Source of the DNA: Ectothiorhodospira mobilis
Lineage (GTDB): Bacteria; Pseudomonadota; Gammaproteobacteria; Ectothiorhodospirales; Ectothiorhodospiraceae
NCBI RefSeq assembly: GCF_016584115.1
Contig: NZ_NRSK01000015.1
Coordinates: 1 to 64,000, forward strand
Reading direction: 5' to 3'
DNA: 64,000 nucleotides
A program made the translations under genes and the position numbers. The notes under the pieces were generated by a model that was not told the origin of the DNA, did no database searches, and saw only the letters and a list, made by a program, of their open reading frames with translations. Shown in pieces: positions 28,938 through 37,225 of the stretch (positions are counted from its first letter, which is position 1; the number at the start of each line of letters is the position of its first letter).

Positions 28938-29766
28938 GAGTTTGCTTCCTCTTTTCAGCCCATTTCTGCACGGCCTCCAGCATGGCCTCGTCGCTGGGGT
29001 CATCGGCCACCACTGGGGTCTGTTTGAAGCCCATCTCCCGGGCCGTGTCCACCATGCGCCCGCAGCCCACCACCAGGGGCGTGCCGCACAGCCGCTGCCG
29101 CCCCGCCTCGCCCATCATCTCGTACAGGTTGCGCAGGGCCTCGCTGCTCGTAATGGCGATCACATGCCCGTCTCCCTGCGACCACAGCCGCAGCACGGGA
29201 CCGGGGTCGATGTCGGGCCGTCCGCGGCGGTAGGCCTCGGCGTAGGTCACCTTCGCCCCACGAGCAGTGAGTGTAGCACCTAGCAATTCCCGTCCCCCCT
29301 CACCCCGGAAGATGACGACCGGACGGTCCGCCACATCCTGTAGCTGTGGCTGTTCCAGCAGGGCCTCGCTGTCGAAGCGGGCCGGCGGACAGATGTCCGC
29401 ACGGTAGCCCAGTCTCTCCAGGGCCAGGGCCGACTTGCGGCCCACGGTGGCCAGTTTCAGGCCCGGCGGTAGCTGGCCCCGCCGGGCATGGATGCGGCCG
29501 ATGGCACGGTGGACCGCATTGGGACTGATGAAGATGGCGATCCGGAAGCCGTCCAGACGGTCGATGACGGCATCCAGGGCTGCAAGGTCCGCGGGGTCCT
29601 GGATCTCCAGGGCGGGGAAGCGCAGCGCCCGCCCCCCGGCCGCCTCCACCAGGCGGCAGAAGCCCTCCGCCTGGTGCGCCGGGCGCGTGACCAGGACCGT
29701 CACCCCCTGCAATGGGGCGGGGGCCGCCTTCCCGTGGGTTGTCGCCCTGGATCCCGCAGCACTCAT
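28930..29766 (-). CDS. hemD: Uroporphyrinogen-III synthase
   Basis: HemD closes hydroxymethylbilane into uroporphyrinogen III with inversion of ring D. The 278-residue product has the two-lobed fold: GVTVLVTRPAHQAEGF at the first lobe, FISPNAVHRAIGRI, and the second lobe with AITSSEALRNL. The family is poorly conserved, but the position between hemC and hemX settles the call. It is 8 bp after hemC and overlaps hemX by 8 bp. Confidence 0.94.
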   Translation of the reverse strand: MSAAGSRATTHGKAAPAPLQGVTVLVTRPAHQAEGFCRLVEAAGGRALRFPALEIQDPADLAALDAVIDRLDGFRIAIFISPNAVHRAIGRIHARRGQLPPGLKLATVGRKSALALERLGYRADICPPARFDSEALLEQPQLQDVADRPVVIFRGEGGRELLGATLTARGAKVTYAEAYRRGRPDIDPGPVLRLWSQGDGHVIAITSSEALRNLYEMMGEAGRQRLCGTPLVVGCGRMVDTAREMGFKQTPVVADDPSDEAMLEAVQKWAEKRKQTHE

Positions 29767-29774
29767 GGCATCGT

Positions 29775-30731
29775 TCAGTCGCCTGAAGGCGGTTGTACCG
29801 GATTGAGTCCCAGGTCGCGCAGGATGCGGTCCGCCCCTTCGCGCAGGAGTTGTTCCGCCAGGGCCACGCCGATCTCGGCGGCCTGTTCCTGCGGCCCCTC
29901 CAGGCTGGCGCGATGCACCAGGGAACCGTCCGGCTCGCCCACCAGGCCGCGCATGTACAGACTGCCGTCCTCACGCAGCACGGCATAGCCGCCGATGGGC
30001 ACCTGGCAGCCGCCGTTGAGGCGGGCGTTGAAGGCGCGCTCGGCGGTGACGCGCACGAGGGTGTCCGGGTCGTTGAGCGGGCCGATGAGTTCCATGACCT
30101 CGGGGTCGTTGGCGCGGCACTCGATGCCGATGGCCCCCTGGCCGATGGCGGGCAGGCTCTCGTCCGCATCCAGCACGCGGGTGATGCGCTCGCCGAAACC
30201 CAGGCGCTTGAGCCCGGCCGAGGCCAGCAGGATGGCGTCATAGACGCCGTTGTCCAGCTTGGACAGACGCGTGTTCACGTTGCCGCGCAGATCCAGTACC
30301 TGGAAGCCGGGGAAGCGGGCCCGCAGCTGGCTCTGGCGGCGCAGGCTGGAGGTGCCCACACGGGCGTTCTCCGGCAGATCCTCCAGGCCGCTGTAATGAT
30401 TGGAGACGAAGGCGTCGTGGGGGTCCTCCCGGTCCAGGACCACCGGCAGTTCCAGGCCCTCGGGCAGTTCCATGGGCACGTCCTTCATGGAATGCACGGC
30501 GATGTCCGCGGTGCCGTCCATGAGGGCGGTCTCCAGTTCCTTCACAAACAGGCCCTTACCACCCACCTTGGCCAGGGGGGTGTCCAGCATCACGTCCCCC
30601 TGGGTGGTCATCTTCACCAGGGTGATCTGGACGTCGGGGAACAGGGCCTTGACCCGGCGGGCCACCTCTTCGGTCTGCCATACGGCCAGTGGGCTCTTGC
30701 GGGTGGCGATCTTCAGTTCAGTCTTCGGCAT
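29775..30731 (-). CDS. hemC: Porphobilinogen deaminase (hydroxymethylbilane synthase)
   Basis: HemC polymerises four porphobilinogens on a dipyrromethane cofactor. The 318-residue product has [13 protein letters not shown], the AVHSMKDVP motif, [11 protein letters not shown] and the cofactor-binding cysteine C242 in [12 protein letters not shown], at the same number as in E. coli. It is the first gene of the hemCDXY operon. The next gene upstream (algR) reads the same way after a 168-bp gap that should contain the promoter. Confidence 0.97.
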   Translation of the reverse strand: MPKTELKIATRKSPLAVWQTEEVARRVKALFPDVQITLVKMTTQGDVMLDTPLAKVGGKGLFVKELETALMDGTADIAVHSMKDVPMELPEGLELPVVLDREDPHDAFVSNHYSGLEDLPENARVGTSSLRRQSQLRARFPGFQVLDLRGNVNTRLSKLDNGVYDAILLASAGLKRLGFGERITRVLDADESLPAIGQGAIGIECRANDPEVMELIGPLNDPDTLVRVTAERAFNARLNGGCQVPIGGYAVLREDGSLYMRGLVGEPDGSLVHRASLEGPQEQAAEIGVALAEQLLREGADRILRDLGLNPVQPPSGD

Positions 30732-30839
30732 GGGCGGGTGATGGCTCGTGAAAAAATGACCCTATCGGGGATTCGCGGTATCGTACAACGCAACCATACA
30801 TTATGTCTGCCTTTCAACACACGGGGCGGACGGGGCTGT

Positions 30840-30855
30840 GTCAACTTTTGTTGAC
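30840..30855. promoter_or_regulatory. Inverted repeat between algR and hemC
   Basis: GTCAAC and GTTGAC are separated by TTTT in the 168-bp algR-hemC gap, about 110 bp upstream of the hemC start. This could be an operator or a weak hairpin after algR. No regulator is assigned. Confidence 0.25.
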
Positions 30856-30899
30856 CCAGGCCGGGTCTCCGGCCTTCGGTCGGGTTCCCTTGCCGGGGG

Positions 30900-31634
30900 T
30901 CAGAGGCTCTTGAGGAAGCGGCGCACCTCGGCCACGTGGCGGCGGCTCACCTCCAGACGCTCGTCGGTGTCCTTGAGCACCACCTCGAACCCCCCGTGGT
31001 CCCGTCTCTCCATGCCGCTGAAGCGGTCGCGGGCCACCAGGGCATTGCGGTGGATGCGCAGAAAGCGGTCGCCGAACTCCTCCTCCAGGGCCTTGAGGGG
31101 TTCCTCGATGAGCACCTCGCCGCCATCGTGGCGCACCGTGACGTATTTCTGATCGGCCTGGAAGTAGTGCACGCTCTCCACGGGGATCAGCTCCAGATTG
31201 CCCCGCACCCGGGCGCAGATGTGGCTGCGGGCCGTTTCCTCGCGGGTGGACTGGTTCAACCCCTCCAGTTGCGCCCGGTTGGGGCGCTGGGCCTTCTCCA
31301 GGGCGCTGCGCAGGCGTTCCTCGCGCACGGGCTTGAGCAGGTAGTCCACCGCCTGGGCCTCGAAGGCCTCGATGGCGTGGGTCTCGTAGGCGGTGACGAA
31401 GAGGATGGCCGGCGGGGTCTCCATCTGCGCCATGTGACGCGCCGCCTCGAGACCGTCCATGCCCGGCATGCGGATGTCCATGAGCACGATCTCCGGGTGG
31501 GTTTCCCCGGCCACGCGCACCGCCTCCACGCCGTTGGCCGCCTCCCCCGCCACTTCATAGTCCGGCAGGGTGCGCAACAGGGAGGCCAGGCGCTCGCGGG
31601 CCGGCTGTTCATCATCGACGATGAGGACCTTCAT
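30900..31634 (-). CDS. algR: AlgR/LytTR-type response regulator
   Basis: The 244-residue product joins a receiver domain (acidic DDE at 7-9, phospho-acceptor D53 in VLMDIRMPGMDG, lysine in LLKPVREER) to a LytTR DNA-binding domain (about 138-243, with FLRIHRNALVARDRF). This is the AlgR architecture. Its ATG overlaps the stop of the sensor gene algZ by 4 bp. Location directly upstream of hemC matches the algZ-algR-hemC-hemD order known from Pseudomonas and relatives. Confidence 0.9.
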   Translation of the reverse strand: MKVLIVDDEQPARERLASLLRTLPDYEVAGEAANGVEAVRVAGETHPEIVLMDIRMPGMDGLEAARHMAQMETPPAILFVTAYETHAIEAFEAQAVDYLLKPVREERLRSALEKAQRPNRAQLEGLNQSTREETARSHICARVRGNLELIPVESVHYFQADQKYVTVRHDGGEVLIEEPLKALEEEFGDRFLRIHRNALVARDRFSGMERRDHGGFEVVLKDTDERLEVSRRHVAEVRRFLKSL

Positions 31635-32713
31635 GACGTTCTCCTCGGGACCAGGATGTCCACGCGGTAGTGGTCCGCGGACTGGGTGGTCTCCATACGC
31701 GCCCGGCCGCGGTAGGCCAGGGCCAGGCGCTGGCGGATGCTCTCCTGGGCGAAACGGTTGCCCGGGCGCCTGCGCCGGTGTTCCTGGGAGGGCATGGGGT
31801 TTTCCACGGTGATGCGCAGCATCTCCCCGGCCTGACGCAGGGCCACCGTCACCGTGCCCCCCTCGGTGCTGGGTTCGATGCCGTGGTAGACGGAGTTCTC
31901 CACCAGGGGCTGGAGGATGAGGCTGGGTACGGGATGATCCGGCGACAGCCGTTCATCCACATCCCAATGCACCCGCAGCCGTTCCCCCAGGCGCAGGGCC
32001 TCGATGCGCAGGTACTGCCGGGCCAGGGCGATCTCCTCCGAGAGGGAGCCCGTCTCCCGGCTGGAGAGGGTGGCGCGGAACAGGTCCGCCAGGTCCATCA
32101 CCGTGGATTCGGCCACCTCCGGTCGGCTGCGGGTGAGGTTGGCGATGGTGTTCATGCTGTTGAAGAGGAAGTGGGGGCGGATGCGCGCCTGCAGGGCCTG
32201 CACCCGGGAGCGGGCCTCCGCCTCCACGTTGTACTGCCACTGCTTTTGTACATACAGGTAGCGCAGGGCCACGGCGCTGACGATGGCGCCGATGGACAGG
32301 GTGCGCAGCAGGAACTCCTCGTTGCTCAGGCCGCTGCCCAGGGTTTCCCAGCCCCAGAGGCGGCCCAGGACCAGGGCCAGGAGGGTGAACACCAGGATGA
32401 CGGCCTGGACGATGAGCCAGGTCCCCGCCGCCGCCACGAAGGGGCCCAGCCGGTCCAGGAGGCGCCGGGCCAGGCACAGCACCAGCCCCGTGCCCAGGGC
32501 CACCCACTGCACGAACAGGGAGACCAGGGCCAGGTTGAGCCAGAAGCCGTGCTGCGGCGGCGTGGAGGACAGGGCCACCAGGAAGGCGAGGAGCTGGGCG
32601 ATGAGCACCACGAGAAAGAAGGTGCGGCCCTCACAGAAGTTGGGCAGGAAGATCGCCTGTCCCCCGGGATCGCCATGGGGGTGTTCCTGGGTCTTGTGCT
32701 CGCCGGTCCTCAT
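31631..32713 (-). CDS. algZ: AlgZ/FimS-type LytS-family sensor kinase
   Basis: The 360-residue product has about four to five membrane helices (about 30-165) and the His_kinase LytS-type phospho-acceptor region IRPHFLFNSMNTIANL, followed by a GHKL ATPase (LILQPLVENSVYHGIEP). AlgZ kinases lack a classical H-box and often show weak autophosphorylation. The ATG at 32713 is preferred over an upstream in-frame ATG at 32794 that would enter the argH promoter. It diverges from argH. Confidence 0.88.
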   Translation of the reverse strand: MRTGEHKTQEHPHGDPGGQAIFLPNFCEGRTFFLVVLIAQLLAFLVALSSTPPQHGFWLNLALVSLFVQWVALGTGLVLCLARRLLDRLGPFVAAAGTWLIVQAVILVFTLLALVLGRLWGWETLGSGLSNEEFLLRTLSIGAIVSAVALRYLYVQKQWQYNVEAEARSRVQALQARIRPHFLFNSMNTIANLTRSRPEVAESTVMDLADLFRATLSSRETGSLSEEIALARQYLRIEALRLGERLRVHWDVDERLSPDHPVPSLILQPLVENSVYHGIEPSTEGGTVTVALRQAGEMLRITVENPMPSQEHRRRRPGNRFAQESIRQRLALAYRGRARMETTQSADHYRVDILVPRRTS

Positions 32714-32794
32714 GCTGCGCGCGCCGCCTCTTTCCCGCCATCGGCGGGCCTGGTGAGGTTGGGGTGCCGGGTTCCCGCGCCCCGGGTGTGCCAA

Positions 32795-32803
32795 TGGTAT
32801 ACT
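32795..32803 (+). promoter_or_regulatory. Extended -10 promoter of argH
   Basis: TGGTATACT is a near-perfect TGn-TATACT extended -10 about 33 bp before the argH ATG. No -35 is evident upstream. Confidence 0.5.
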
Positions 32804-32835
32804 AAACGATTCACGTGCAAAGACGCAGACGGGTC

Positions 32836-34233
32836 ATGAATTCAAAGGCATCGCAGGACAAGCCCTGGGGCGGGCGCTTCTCGGAACCCACGGACCGCTT
32901 CGTCGAGGCCTTCACCGCCTCGGTGGACTTCGACCGCCGCCTCTACCGCCACGACATCGAGGGCTCCATGGCTCATGCCCGCATGCTCGCCCATGTGGGG
33001 GTGCTTACCGACGCCGAGTGCCGGCAGATCCTGGAGGGGCTGGAGGCGGTGCGGGCGGAGATCGAGTCCGGCGATTTCGAGTGGTCCGTGTCCCTTGAGG
33101 ACGTGCACATGAACGTGGAGGCGCGGCTCACCCAGCGCATCGGCGACGTGGGCAAGAAGCTGCACACCGGCCGCTCCCGCAACGACCAGGTGGCCACCGA
33201 CATCCGCCTGTACCTGCGCGAGGCCATCGACGGGCTCATGGCCGAACTGCGCCGCCTGCAGCGGGGGCTTTTGGACCTGGCCGAACGCGAGGCGGCGACG
33301 GTGATGCCCGGTTTCACCCACCTGCAGACCGCGCAGCCGGTCACCTTCGGTCACCACATGATGGCCTGGTTCGAGATGCTGGAGCGGGACCATACCCGCC
33401 TCGGGGACTGCCGCCGCCGGGTCAACGTGCTGCCCCTGGGCGCCGCCGCCCTGGCGGGCACCCCCTACCCCCTGGACCGGCACTACACCGCCGAACTGCT
33501 GGGTTTCGAGGCCGTCTCCGACAACTCCCTGGACGCGGTCAGCGACCGCGACTTCGCCATCGAGTTCTGCGCCGCCGGGGCCCTGATCATGACCCACCTC
33601 TCCCGCTGGTCCGAGGAGCTGGTGCTCTGGGCCAGCGCCCAGTTCGGCTTCGTGGACCTGCCGGACCGTTTCTGCACCGGCTCCTCCATCATGCCCCAGA
33701 AGAAGAACCCCGACGTGCCCGAGCTGGTGCGGGGCAAGACCGGCCGGGTCAACGGCAACCTGATCGCCCTGCTCACCCTCATGAAGGCCCAGCCCCTGGC
33801 CTACAACAAGGACAACCAGGAGGACAAGGAGCCCCTGTTCGATACCGTGGACACCCTGGCCGGCAGCCTGCGGGCCTTCGCCGACATGGTGCCCCATATC
33901 CAGGTGCGGGCCGCGGCCATGGAGGAAGCCACGCGCAAGGGATTCGCCACCGCCACCGACCTGGCGGACTACCTGGTGCGCAAGGGCATGGCCTTCCGCG
34001 ACGCCCACGAGGTGGTGGGCCGGGCGGTGCGCCATGGCCTGGAGAGCGGCCGCGACCTGGGGGAGATGGAGCTGGAGGAACTGCGCCGCTTCTCCACCAC
34101 CATCGAGGCGGACGTCTTCGAGGTGCTCACCCTGCAGGGCTCCCTGGCGGCCCGCAACGTGCACGGCGGCACCGCCCCCGAGCAGGTGCGGGCGCGCATC
34201 CGGGAGGCCCGGGCCCGCATCGCCACGGACTGA
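32836..34233 (+). CDS. argH: Argininosuccinate lyase
   Basis: ArgH splits argininosuccinate into arginine and fumarate, the last step of arginine synthesis. From ATG 32836 the product is 465 residues. It starts with [20 protein letters not shown], has the [13 protein letters not shown] segment, and carries the fumarase-superfamily signature [12 protein letters not shown] near 282 with the catalytic serine. A GTG at 32815 would add seven residues. It diverges from algZ. Confidence 0.97.
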   Translation: MNSKASQDKPWGGRFSEPTDRFVEAFTASVDFDRRLYRHDIEGSMAHARMLAHVGVLTDAECRQILEGLEAVRAEIESGDFEWSVSLEDVHMNVEARLTQRIGDVGKKLHTGRSRNDQVATDIRLYLREAIDGLMAELRRLQRGLLDLAEREAATVMPGFTHLQTAQPVTFGHHMMAWFEMLERDHTRLGDCRRRVNVLPLGAAALAGTPYPLDRHYTAELLGFEAVSDNSLDAVSDRDFAIEFCAAGALIMTHLSRWSEELVLWASAQFGFVDLPDRFCTGSSIMPQKKNPDVPELVRGKTGRVNGNLIALLTLMKAQPLAYNKDNQEDKEPLFDTVDTLAGSLRAFADMVPHIQVRAAAMEEATRKGFATATDLADYLVRKGMAFRDAHEVVGRAVRHGLESGRDLGEMELEELRRFSTTIEADVFEVLTLQGSLAARNVHGGTAPEQVRARIREARARIATD

Positions 34234-34256
34234 TTCACGACGCCCCGGGGCGTCTG

Positions 34257-34265
34257 TGCTATGTT
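34257..34265 (+). promoter_or_regulatory. Possible extended -10 promoter of the receiver/exonuclease/symporter-kinase operon
   Basis: TGCTATGTT lies about 140 bp before the receiver gene, just after a perfect palindrome (34239-34254). The match to TGn-TATAAT is imperfect. Confidence 0.3.
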
Positions 34266-34402
34266 GGCCCCGGGGCCCCGGACACAACGACAAGATCGCA
34301 AAAAAGATCGACAGGACCCGGCAGGGCCCGCCGCCCCCGCGGAAGCGGACCGTCCGGCGCCGGGCCCATCGGCGCCACCGGCCGGGTACGGAGGAGGAGT
34401 GC

Positions 34403-34783
34403 ATGTCGCCGCAATCGGTACTGGTGGTGGACGATGAGCCCAACATCGTCCTCTCGCTGGAGTTCCTGATGAAGCAGGCGGGCTTCGATGTGCGCGTCGC
34501 CCGGGACGGCGAGAGCGCCCTGGAGGCCGTGCGCCAGCAGCCGCCGCAGGTGATCCTGCTGGATGTGATGTTGCCCCGGCGGGACGGCTACGAGGTCTGC
34601 CAGACCATCCGCGCCAACCCCGAGTGGCGCGACGTGCGCATCCTCATGCTCACCGCCAAGGGCCGCCAGATCGAGAAGGAGAAGGGGCTGGCCATGGGGG
34701 CGGACGACTACATCACCAAGCCCTTCTCCACCCGCGAGGTGGTGGAGCGGGTGCGCGCCTACATGCCCCAGGGCGAAACCTGA
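34403..34783 (+). CDS. CheY-like single-domain response regulator
   Basis: The 126-residue product is a lone receiver domain: DDE at 10-12, phospho-acceptor D54 (ILLDVMLPRRDG), threonine in MLTAKG and lysine in ITKPFS. There is no output domain. A very strong GAGGAGGAG precedes the ATG. It is the first gene before the pseudokinase-exonuclease, whose likely GTG start is 14 bp after this stop. It may be the phosphorylation partner of the symporter-kinase two genes downstream. Confidence 0.9.
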   Translation: MSPQSVLVVDDEPNIVLSLEFLMKQAGFDVRVARDGESALEAVRQQPPQVILLDVMLPRRDGYEVCQTIRANPEWRDVRILMLTAKGRQIEKEKGLAMGADDYITKPFSTREVVERVRAYMPQGET

Positions 34784-34797
34784 CCCCCCCATCCCCG

Positions 34798-36936
34798 GTG
34801 GATAGACGCCTGCCCATCCTCCTCTCCCTGGCCCTGGTGGTGGTCGTTGGCTACGGCACCCTGGTGGCGGTGGCCAACTGGGAACTCCTGGTCCGGGGTC
34901 TGCCGCCCCGGGACCTGTTCGGGGTGCCGCTGATGGCGACCCTGGCCCTGCTCCCCCCCGTGGGTCTGTGCGCCTGGCTCATCCGCCGCCAGGTGCGCCG
35001 TCCCGCCCGGGTCCTGGCCCGGGACGTGCGCGCCCTGCTGGAATCCCGCACCGCCGATACCGAGATCCACCCCCCCCGGAGCCATGTCCTCGGCGACCTG
35101 CCGGCCGCCGTGCAGGCCCTGGGGGACGCCCTCAAGGGCTCCCGCCGGGAGATCCGCGGCGCCATGGCCACCGCCACCGCCCAGATCAACGAGCAGAAGA
35201 GCTGGCTGGAGACCATCCTCCAGGGGCTGGCCGAGGGGGTGGTGGTGTGCAACCGCCGCCACCAGATCCTGCTTTACAACCCCGCCGCCGTCACCCTGCT
35301 GGAGGCCCCGGAGGCGGTGGGCCTGGGGCGGCCCCTGTTCGGGGTGGTCTCCCGCGCGCCGGTGCTCCACACCCTGGAGCGCCTGGAATGGCGCCGCAAG
35401 CAGGCGGCCGCAGGCGCGGAGTCCGGCGCCCGCTTCGTCTGCACCAACGCCCTGGCGACGCGGGTCCTGCAGGGCCGCATGTCCCTGATCCTGGACAGTC
35501 GGGGGGAGACCAGCGCCTATCTCGTCACCCTCGTGGACATCTCCAGCGAGGTGGACACCATGCAGCAGGTGGATGCGGTGCGCCGTGCCCTCACCACGGA
35601 CCTGCGCGGCGCCGTGGGCAACCTGCGGGCCGCCGCCGAGACCCTGGACGCCCACCCGGAGATGTCCCGGGAGGACCGCCGCGCCTTCCAGCAGGTGCTG
35701 CGCAGCGAGAGCGAGACCCTGAGCACACGCCTGGAGGAACTGGCGGAGCGCTTCCGCGGCCATGCCCTGGGTCGTTTCCCCATGTCCGATCTCTACAGCG
35801 ACGACCTGGTGGAGGGGGTGCGCCAACGGCTGCGGGATCTGCCGGAGGTGGAACTGGAGATGGCCGGCCAACCCCTCTGGATCCAGGGGGACAGCCTCTC
35901 CCTGGTGCGGGCGCTGGAGTGTCTGCTGCGTCACCTGGTGCGTTACACCGGGGCCCGGCACTTTTATGCCGAGACCCTCCTGGGGGACCGCCGCGTCTAC
36001 CTGGACCTCACCTGGCAGGGCCCGGCCGTGCCGGCGGCGGAACTGGAGCACTGGCTGGATTCCGAGAGCGGCGACGAGATGGGGGGGCAGACCCTGCGGG
36101 ACGTCCTGGAGCGCCATGGCATCGAGCTCTGGAGCCAGGCCTGTGGCGACGGCGAGCAGGCCCTGCTGCGCCTGCCCATGATCGCCCCCAGCCGGCCCCA
36201 GTTCCAGGCCGAGGGGGCCCACCTGCCGCCGCGGCCGGAGTTCTACGATTTCGGCCTCATGCGCGAGCACGAGGGGGATCCGGAGCGGGCGTCCACGCCC
36301 CTGGAGGACCTGAGCTTCGTGGTCTTCGACTGCGAGATGACCGGGCTCAACCCCATGGGCGGGGACGAGATCATCTCCATCGCCGGGGTGCGGGTGGTCA
36401 AGGGACGGGTGCTCACCGGCGAGACCTTCGAGCAGCTCATCCACCCGGGCCGCCCCATCCCCCCCAGTTCCATCCGTTTCCACGGCATCACCGACGACCA
36501 GGTGCGGGACAAGCCCTCCATCACCGAGGTGCTGCCCCGGTTCAAGACCTTCGTCGGGGATGCGGTGATGGTGGCCCACAACGCCGCCTTCGACATGAAG
36601 TTCATCAGCCTCAAGGAGCCGGCCTGCGGCGTGCGCTTCGACAACCCGGTGCTGGACACCCTGCTGCTGTCGGTGATGGTGGAGGACGAGAACGAGGACC
36701 ACTCTCTGGATGCCCTCATCACCCGCTACGGCATCGAGATCGAGGGCCGCCACACCGCCCTGGGGGACGCCCTGGCCACGGCCCATCTGCTGGTGCGCCT
36801 CATGGAGCGTCTGCGCTCCCAGGGCTATCGCACCTTCGGCGAGGTGATGCGTTCCTCCAGCATGGCCGCCCAGCTGCGCCAGCGCGAGCGCAGCATCAGC
36901 CTGCAGGACGGCTCCGGCCCGGCGGCGGGGTTCTGA
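34798..36936 (+). CDS. Membrane pseudokinase fused to DEDDh 3'-5' exonuclease
   Basis: The 712-residue product (GTG 34798) has two membrane helices (about 5-24 and 40-62), a HAMP-like linker, and a PAS-like segment (about 140-250, ILQGLAEGVVVCNRRHQILL). A region shaped like HisKA/ATPase (about 255-465) follows, but the H-box histidine is lost (TTDLRGAVGNLR) and so is the N-box asparagine (CLLRHLVRYTG). The C-terminal 200 residues are a DnaQ-type exonuclease with every catalytic residue: D511 and E513 in FDCEMTG, H594 and D599 in HNAAFD, and H652 and D657 in HTALGD. An intact nuclease on a degenerate sensor suggests a membrane-localised, signal-controlled nuclease; the function is inference. 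Confidence 0.85.
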   Translation: MDRRLPILLSLALVVVVGYGTLVAVANWELLVRGLPPRDLFGVPLMATLALLPPVGLCAWLIRRQVRRPARVLARDVRALLESRTADTEIHPPRSHVLGDLPAAVQALGDALKGSRREIRGAMATATAQINEQKSWLETILQGLAEGVVVCNRRHQILLYNPAAVTLLEAPEAVGLGRPLFGVVSRAPVLHTLERLEWRRKQAAAGAESGARFVCTNALATRVLQGRMSLILDSRGETSAYLVTLVDISSEVDTMQQVDAVRRALTTDLRGAVGNLRAAAETLDAHPEMSREDRRAFQQVLRSESETLSTRLEELAERFRGHALGRFPMSDLYSDDLVEGVRQRLRDLPEVELEMAGQPLWIQGDSLSLVRALECLLRHLVRYTGARHFYAETLLGDRRVYLDLTWQGPAVPAAELEHWLDSESGDEMGGQTLRDVLERHGIELWSQACGDGEQALLRLPMIAPSRPQFQAEGAHLPPRPEFYDFGLMREHEGDPERASTPLEDLSFVVFDCEMTGLNPMGGDEIISIAGVRVVKGRVLTGETFEQLIHPGRPIPPSSIRFHGITDDQVRDKPSITEVLPRFKTFVGDAVMVAHNAAFDMKFISLKEPACGVRFDNPVLDTLLLSVMVEDENEDHSLDALITRYGIEIEGRHTALGDALATAHLLVRLMERLRSQGYRTFGEVMRSSSMAAQLRQRERSISLQDGSGPAAGF

Positions 36937-36940
36937 GGCC

Positions 36941-37225
36941 ATGGCCGGGGCCCGCCGCGACGATTCCGCCAGCGGCCGGCGTCTCCCCGCCAGCGGCGCC
37001 CGGGAGCGCTACGTGGCCGCCTTCCTGCTGGGGCTGGTGCTGTTCTTCCCGCCCCTGCTGGTGGTCTTCGACACCACCGCCCGGCCGGCGGGGATCCCGC
37101 TTTTGTTCCTCTATCTCTACGGGGCCTGGCTGGGGCTGATCCTAGTGATCGCCTGGATCGCCCTGGGGTCGCTGCACCGGGAAGAGGGGGAGGATGGCCC
37201 CGGGCCCCCGGAGTCGGGGGCATGA
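36941..37225 (+). CDS. Small two-helix membrane protein preceding the symporter-kinase
   Basis: The 94-residue product has a charged N-terminus and two membrane helices (about 25-45 and 52-76, FLLGLVLFFPPLLVVFDTT and LLFLYLYGAWLGLILVIAWI). Its last codons overlap the next gene's ATG by 4 bp (ATGA). Similar small proteins (DUF485/YjcH- or DUF4212-like) precede acetate-type SLC5 symporters, so it may be an accessory subunit. The family assignment is tentative. Confidence 0.75.
   Translation: MAGARRDDSASGRRLPASGARERYVAAFLLGLVLFFPPLLVVFDTTARPAGIPLLFLYLYGAWLGLILVIAWIALGSLHREEGEDGPGPPESGA

Noticed and set aside
34239-34254. Palindrome GACGCCCCGGGGCGTC as an argH terminator
   Set aside because: The arms touch with no loop and no T-run follows, so a terminator cannot be supported.
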